Assembly (NCBI GenBank): GCA_022695795.1
Contig: MU404126.1
Coordinates: 124,001 to 188,000 of the forward strand
Reading direction: 5' to 3'
DNA from: Biscogniauxia marginata
Taxonomy: Eukaryota; Ascomycota; Sordariomycetes; Xylariales; Xylariaceae
Length of the DNA stretch: 64,000 nt
A program made the position numbers and the translations under genes. Below are positions 58,100 to 64,000 of this stretch, piece after piece. The notes beneath the pieces were generated by a model. It searched no databases. It was not told where the DNA came from and saw nothing but the letters and a program-made list of their open reading frames with translations. Position 1 is the stretch's first letter, and each line of letters starts with the position of its first letter.

Positions 58100-61000
58100 G
58101 GATCTAGCGGACTTTGAACAGCGAACGAATCACAGCTCTAGTATGGTGTTGGCTTTGACTTCTACCTATTGATCCGCATACAGTTTCCTAATATCTCGAT
58201 AGTAAGTTGCCCTATATCTATGTCTACTCTCAGTCTGCAGCGCATCTTCACTCTCCTGGCGTCTAGCGACTATAATTACAAAATATTCTTAGGCGCATAT
58301 AAATCCCGTGGTTTTCCCTTGTAGGTGTGATAACCTGCTGTTATGTGATTAATGTAGTTACCGGGTCGATGAAACTGACTACGAAGCTTTGTACAGGGTT
58401 ATACCCTCTTGAAATCCCGGGTGACAACCCTTTTGGCCACCTCGGATAGCAAACATAGATGCCTATCATCAAGCGGCATCACCGGCAGATATGATGACAA
58501 CATAAAGCCTAGAGTATCTCTCGTCATAGAGATAACTTCAAATTGCGTTATGTAGCGCCTTTATTTAAAATGTTAAGGACTTCACAGATAGTAACTATGG
58601 CCCACTGTCAGGACTTGCCGGCAAGAGGGTTGCGATAGTGAGGGCAAGGTGTAGTAACGCTAGTTAGGAAACAAAGAGGCTATTCAGGGGTAAAAATCAT
58701 CTCAACCTATGAAACTTTAGTTCTAGCTCTAATCTAATCGTCTGCTAAATATCCACATCAGTTTATTGCCTATCTGTGAATTGTGACGGTCCATGTTATA
58801 TGCTTCTCATTTGTGCCCTCTTTGTATGACTTGCTGATCCCACACTAGCCGCGTCACTCTTGGCCTTGTAAACCTACCTAGGGAGATATTTACAACATGA
58901 ACAATTCCACCTTCGTCTATTTAAACCAAGTCTTCGAGAAAGTAGTACTTACTACGTTGGGATATAGGAGTGGCATATCCTCATATCGCCACACTCCGCC
59001 ACGAGTCTAGATTCTTCGTCCCTCTACCATGAACCCTGACGCATATCTTTTGTCTGGCGTCATACCGTAACTATTGTTTGACGACGTGTTCTCCTTTCGC
59101 TTGACATATGAGTCCCGGTCAATTCTCGGAGCTTTGAAAATGAGGTAGGGGTACATATGTATAACCGCCATGAATCCTCTGATTGCGGTGATCTGCAGTG
59201 GTCTTGCTCCTAGTTCTGGAGAAAACTAGCCTGGGATAGCCGCCGTTATACTCTATACTGGATTTAACATAGCTACGGGACTATATTAGCGGCATTTATG
59301 CGGGGAGCCAACGACGTGACATCGTGGCAAAGGAGCCGGGAAGTGTAGAACAAACTAAGAAGGAATGAGTGTAGGGGCGACTTGCCATTATCGTACCAGC
59401 GGCTAAGCAGAGGTGCAGAAAAAGGAGACACCACCGCTAATCATACTTTTGGTACCTAGGTATTCTAGACACTAGAGAGGTTTTCTTTCAAGGCCTGCGA
59501 TGCAGTCACGGCCTATACGTGCACATTTCGGCTCTGCCGTCGCGCTCTTTTGTCTCCTTAACCCCCTGGTACACGGACCAGATTCGAAATGGCTTTACTC
59601 TCTTGTAATGATAATATTCTTTCCTAGCTAGGCTTGAGGCTTACGGCGACAAATTTGCCAATTTGTATATAATTTCTCTAGCTTGGTAGTTGCGTTTCTC
59701 CATTGTAATGATTAACCTAGCACGTGGGATTCCAGGTGCAGAGGAGGATTGACAGCGTGCGTGGATGCCCCTTTTCTATGAAACCTGGTACCCGGGAGGC
59801 CAGCGGTACCCCTGTATGTACCTTGACCAATAAGTGTTTGAGTTCTTTTTGGTAAAGATTCGTGGTGCATAATCGTCCCCTTGGCCTGTCCCTTTTACTT
59901 TATCTGTTAGGAAAAGATCGAGATCGTAAACCGAGAAACTTTGGTGACGTTGTTGGAGAAGCGGAAGTGCCGCTTGATATGTAAGTGAATTAAAAACGAC
60001 ACTGGCATCGCTGCACAGGTACTCTCACAGAACCTCCCATCTACTATGTTGATCTGGTGAGATACTGTATTATCCCTAATCGGGATCTTGAGCTATGCCA
60101 GATGGGTTTTCTGTTCTCGTCCAGGCGCTAAAAGATTTCCCTGGTTGGGGGCCTATAGCGGTCAAAATCGCAGCACTTGTCACTGGGATCAGTTGTGAAT
60201 TACGGGTTACTTGCAGGAGATTTCTCTGCATGTCATTATGTATTTACACATCTACGGTCCTTCTAAGCCCCTGTCATGTAAGATGGTAAAAATCGAGGCC
60301 GCAACTGGGTACCTGAACTAATATGAGGACGTTGAGCTGAAGAGACAAGCTGGGGACCACAGTGAAAGGTGGCGGACTTGGCACCCAGAGTGTCGGACAG
60401 CTCGGTGTCTATCGATACAGGGCTTGTTCGCCTGTCCGTCTCATCTTGGTAATTCAAACCATCACCCCGCTTTCTTCGCTTAGACCTGCTAACCTGCGCT
60501 ACTTAAAATGCCCCTAGGCCCGGGCCATTAGGGGGCGTTATCCCCCGGCAGCCCGGACAGAAATGCCTGGAAGCTTGGCTCTGGAAAACGGTGCCGTTAG
60601 GTGGTCGAGGGCCAAGATCACCGCATTTTAGTCGCGTAAGACAAATTGGTCTTGAGTGGTCTTGGGCCCCCTCAGCCTGTATTTATCAACTGTCGCTTAT
60701 CGCTAGTTCCTCAGCTAGTCCTCGATCTGGTTACCGTCTCCCGCCTCGAACCATTCCTCATCTCGAACCATTCTCGTCTCCAGCTATCGCGCATGATAAT
60801 CGCGATGCTTGCGCCCACGCATAACAACTCGGGGATCGAATGAATTTGAAGGTTTCTACACTAGCAGTGCTCTGTGTACGAAACTTGTATGCGGATTGTT
60901 CTCGAATGCCTATAACCCGTCGGCATATCGCCAACACGGTTACACTGAGGCGCCAAGTGCCCCGGCGTTCGCTGACATGCCAGGGTCTGCTGGTAGTGTA

Positions 61001-61375
61001 GATGACCCTTACGATGCGGATCGCATTGCTGGGATCGGTTTCAAGACGAAGGGGTCAAAACTGGCAATTTTTATTGGGGCTCGAACAGGCCTCGAAGAAT
61101 TTACCTGGTTCACCATGGGTCAAGGTGGGATTCTTAATTTGTCTATTATTCGTAATATATGGAGACCCTGCGCTGGGATGACCATGCCCACGATCGTATG
61201 TCAGGGTGTCGAATTCAATGCCTAATATACGCCACTTCCGCACTCTTGAAGACTCTTTTCAATACATATCTTCGACCCTTATGTAAGAACTTCAACGCTC
61301 TAGGCTCAAGGGCCCGACGACTACACGCCCTTTGCTATTGTCTTGCAGTTAGATGCCTACTACTAGGTAGACATC
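58100..61375. other. Mostly non-coding degenerate region
   Basis: No intact gene is supported from 58.1 to about 60.8 kb. A frame at 60,809-61,225 is listed separately. DNA just before 61,376 contains TACTAGGTAG and probably the leader of the SAT4-type gene. Confidence 0.5.
60809..61225 (+). CDS. Unrecognised open frame, possibly a gene fragment
   Basis: A 139-codon frame that starts at a non-ATG codon. It contains segments such as SAYRQHGYTEAPSAPAFADM, DPYDADRIAGIGFKTKGSKL and EEFTWFTMGQGG. It has protein-like composition but no signal peptide or known motif, and no splice partner was found. It could be an exon of an unrecognised gene or a relic. No function is proposed. Confidence 0.2.
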   Translation: MRPRITTRGSNEFEGFYTSSALCTKLVCGLFSNAYNPSAYRQHGYTEAPSAPAFADMPGSAGSVDDPYDADRIAGIGFKTKGSKLAIFIGARTGLEEFTWFTMGQGGILNLSIIRNIWRPCAGMTMPTIVCQGVEFNA

Positions 61376-62830
61376 ATGGCTGTTCCTGTGGTCTTCAAGC
61401 CCTTGTTGGGCTTTGTCCGTGCCGAACTTATAGTCAACTGTATTCTCGTTCTTCTCGTTTTGATAGTCGTGGCTCTGAGAGTTGTGGGACGTCTCAGCGG
61501 ACCGGGCCTAGGTCGTGACGATGGATTCGTCATATTCGCAACTGTATGTCCGCAGTCCAATCTATCGTCAGGCTTGTTTACTAACTACTAGGTAGCCTCT
61601 CGGTGTAGCTATGTTAGTTTGCCAAGGCCTCAGTATGTTACGACGATATCTTCTTTTATACAAAATCGGAAGACGGACTTACGCATTTTTCTCCAGTGGC
61701 TCCAATAGGAAATGGTTATAGTCTGCCTGAGAACCCGGAACGTAAGTATTTCATGATGAAAGATAAAAGAGGTTTCAGGCAGTTCATTACGACTGTACTG
61801 GATCTTCTGGGCAGGAGACCGAATATCACTAACTCTTTCTTTGGCTTAATAGTGGCGGCAAACATACCTTACATTCTCGAGGTGCGAGAACTACCAAAAC
61901 GATCGAACGATCTTGTTAGCATTATGATCTACTAACACTCCACCAGTTGACTTTCTGCATGCAGACCATTTATGTCACCCTACTCGCCTCAGTGAAAGCG
62001 AGTATGCTATGCTTTTTTATTCGAGTTTTCGTCTCTCCTTTTATGCAGCGTGCATCCAAAATCACATTAGCCTTCATCGCGATGTGGTGGATATCCTATC
62101 TTTGCGCCTGCATTTTCCTCTGCACGCCGGTCTCAGCGCAGTGGACAGGCCTAGGCACGTGCGGCGCATACATCCCAATGATTCAGTCGTTGATTGCGAC
62201 AAATGCTGTTGGCGACCTGATTATCATGGCCTTGCCTATGCATAGCATATGGACGCTGCAAACACGAAGGACGGACAAGATTGGCATCACATCCTGTTTC
62301 GCCCTGGGTCTTGCGTATGATCACCATTCCCCTTTGTCCTCCCGGGTATCCTGCTGATGGTTTTATAAAGCTGTGTCGTTTGCGCCGTCTTCCGGTTGAT
62401 ATATATCTCTACCGTCGACCTAAACAGTAATATCACGGGTACCATGCCTACTACGGTATTCCTTTTCATCCTCGAGCCCAACCTCGCTATCCTCTGCGTC
62501 AGCATTCCCATGCTGCGACCATTTTGGATACGGTACAAGAAAACGAAGGGCGGGTCTAAACTCCAGGAATACACCGATGAGAGTACCGGCGGGTACAGAA
62601 ATAAGAGCAATAACTCGGGGGCGGGGTCCAGAAATCGTGCACCACCTCGTGAGCCTGAACTCGAGACGACCTGGGAGATGGAAAATTATCAACCCTATAT
62701 CCAAGGCAAACACGACGCTAGTGCGACCGCATACGCAGATGAGTCGAGTTCGGAGAAGAACCTCACCGCTTCAACGATGCCGAAGGACGCGATAGGGGTT
62801 GAAACGAAATGGACGGTCACCGTCAGCTAA
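61376..62830 (+). CDS. Rhodopsin-fold (SAT4/Pth11-type) integral membrane protein
   Basis: This fungal-specific seven-span family includes Pth11-like receptors. Six exons fit canonical splice sites in phase: 61,376-61,543, 61,596-61,632, 61,697-61,741, 61,853-61,881, 61,947-62,314 and 62,371-62,830, giving 368 residues. Features: first span near residues 15-40 (IVNCILVLLVLIVVALRVVG), then GLGRDDGFVIFAT. Further spans include MLVCQGL, TIYVTLLASVKASMLCFFIR, ITLAFIAMWWISYLCACIF and SLIATNAVGDLIIMALPM. FRLIYISTVD and TVFLFILEPNLAILCVSIPM lead to a hydrophilic cytoplasmic tail of about 100 residues. No CFEM domain precedes it. Three exons are very short (37, 45 and 29 bases). It looks intact despite degenerate surroundings; the ligand is unknown. 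Confidence 0.85.
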
Positions 62831-64000
62831 GGGAGCAGGTTCGGATCTGAATGTTGATTTGACGACAGGCTACGTCAAAATATGTTTTATAACCTCGATA
62901 GCATTTCATTTTAAAAGATCGGACTCAATATCGAGATGGGAAAGGGGAAGGAAAAGGACCGGACTGCATTGTATTCGCTTTGGAATAGTCCTATTTGACT
63001 ATGAATCTGTTTTATTATTTACACGTACATAGTATGCTGCGGCTCCTCGCGTCGATCTTTCACCTCAAAATTAGATATCCAATGTGATTTAGTTTCGCTC
63101 ATATTGTAGTACAGTCCTTAGCTGCTCCGTTTATGAAAGCCGTGAATCATTACGTTATTTGTACGTTCCATGAAATTCGTTGCAACGTATTCTGTACCTA
63201 CAGGAGCAGCAAAATCGAAGGTACAGTTCATCAGCCCCCTTAAAAGCCTTTTGTTATCTATACGTTTACTCTTCATACTATACTAAATCGTATCTAGATG
63301 TTTTCTACTAGCCCGTAGAATGGACGTTGCCAAGCTTCTATTATCATCGCTTCATACGTTTGAACATCCGAGGCTAAACACCTCAAGACTACACGTGGAT
63401 CAACAATTATATCGCCCTAGTGCAATCTTATCTTCTAAGGTCCATTGGAAATTCAATATTGTGATATATCATTGTCAGCCGCATCGCATCCATGTTGTTT
63501 GTAGCAGTTGACGATCTTCAGTATGCATCTGACTGCGAGTCGCCTCTTCAGGAAACTTAAATGTTGTAGGATATACGGTGAAGAACATTCTAAGAACCAA
63601 ATCAAATGCTCGAATTCTCTCTTATCAGAAATCCTGCACTACATCCTAGATCCCTAATACTAGCGGTTTCTCACCGCAGCCCCTATGTTAAAAATGAGGC
63701 GCTTTCGAAGTTTTAGCCCGTTGGGCCCGCAGGGGTGGTATTGGATAGGACCCCGGCTATGAGACAACGACCAAATTTGGCTAAACCGCCGAAGGGCCAC
63801 GTGGGATGGGACCGGTCCGGGATCGTTAACACATTAAAAGAAATCGATGAATTTCATAGTGAGGCAATCGGTTCCTCAAGAGTGATATGCCCGGGGGAAC
63901 AAGCCATCTATTCACTCTCCAGTACCTGGTCTATACACTTCCTCGACTTCATTGCTCATTACCTAGCTATTTTCAATCATAGATTCTGGAGACACATCAA
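62831..64000. other. Terminal intergenic or degenerate DNA
   Basis: No gene is supported. The only frame of note (63,320-63,511 plus, 63 codons) has no recognisable motif. Confidence 0.55.

Noticed and set aside
1..64000. Search by eye for CRISPR arrays, dispersed 5S rRNA, telomere repeats and transposon terminal repeats
   Set aside because: No regularly spaced repeats, 5S core, TTAGGG arrays or paired terminal repeats were recognised; a computational search could still find weak ones.

Overview
The window is nuclear DNA of a filamentous ascomycete (Pezizomycotina, most likely Sordariomycetes). Genes carry short GT-AG introns with CTAAC/CTGAC branch sites. The families present are typical of this group: a VIB-1/XprG-type NDT80 regulator, SUR7/PalI and PRA1 membrane proteins, a SAT4/Pth11-type rhodopsin-fold protein, an extracellular intradiol dioxygenase, and HET, ankyrin and phosphotransferase relics. 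No bacterial operon, CRISPR array, rRNA or convincing tRNA was seen. Exon structures were built by hand from splice signals, reading phase and recalled family motifs; no alignment or search was run.

Layout. 1-8 kb: long non-coding stretch, then the VIB-1-like regulator (8.0-9.9 kb). 9.9-17.1 kb: a second gene-free stretch. 17.1-34.0 kb: the main gene-rich core, holding a coiled-coil protein, HPPK-DHPS folate enzyme, nitronate monooxygenase, SDR, leucine-rich conserved protein, SUR7-like protein, MscL-like channel and secreted dioxygenase. 34.0-40.4 kb: AT-rich, relic-laden island with an internally deleted cytochrome P450. 40.4-47.6 kb: second housekeeping block with thioredoxin-PITH, J-domain protein, a single-span membrane protein, a disordered protein and PRA1. 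47.6-64 kb: accessory-looking region with a recombinase-type zinc-finger relic, an extremely AT-rich block, an intact SDR, a graveyard of ankyrin, APH-kinase and HET fragments, and an intact six-exon SAT4-type gene.

How the genes fit together. The core genes are functionally unrelated (folate synthesis, nitronate detoxification, cortex and membrane organisation, protein folding, vesicle traffic), so this is not a biosynthetic cluster. The decayed right-hand region gathers several families linked to non-self recognition and mobile DNA, with stop codons, frameshifts and AT enrichment consistent with repeat-induced point mutation. The most checkable oddities are a one-base phase conflict in the MscL-like gene, the P450 deletion derivative, two possible starts in the folate enzyme, and the tightly packed PRA1/downstream gene pair. 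I did not find a clearly new biological system.
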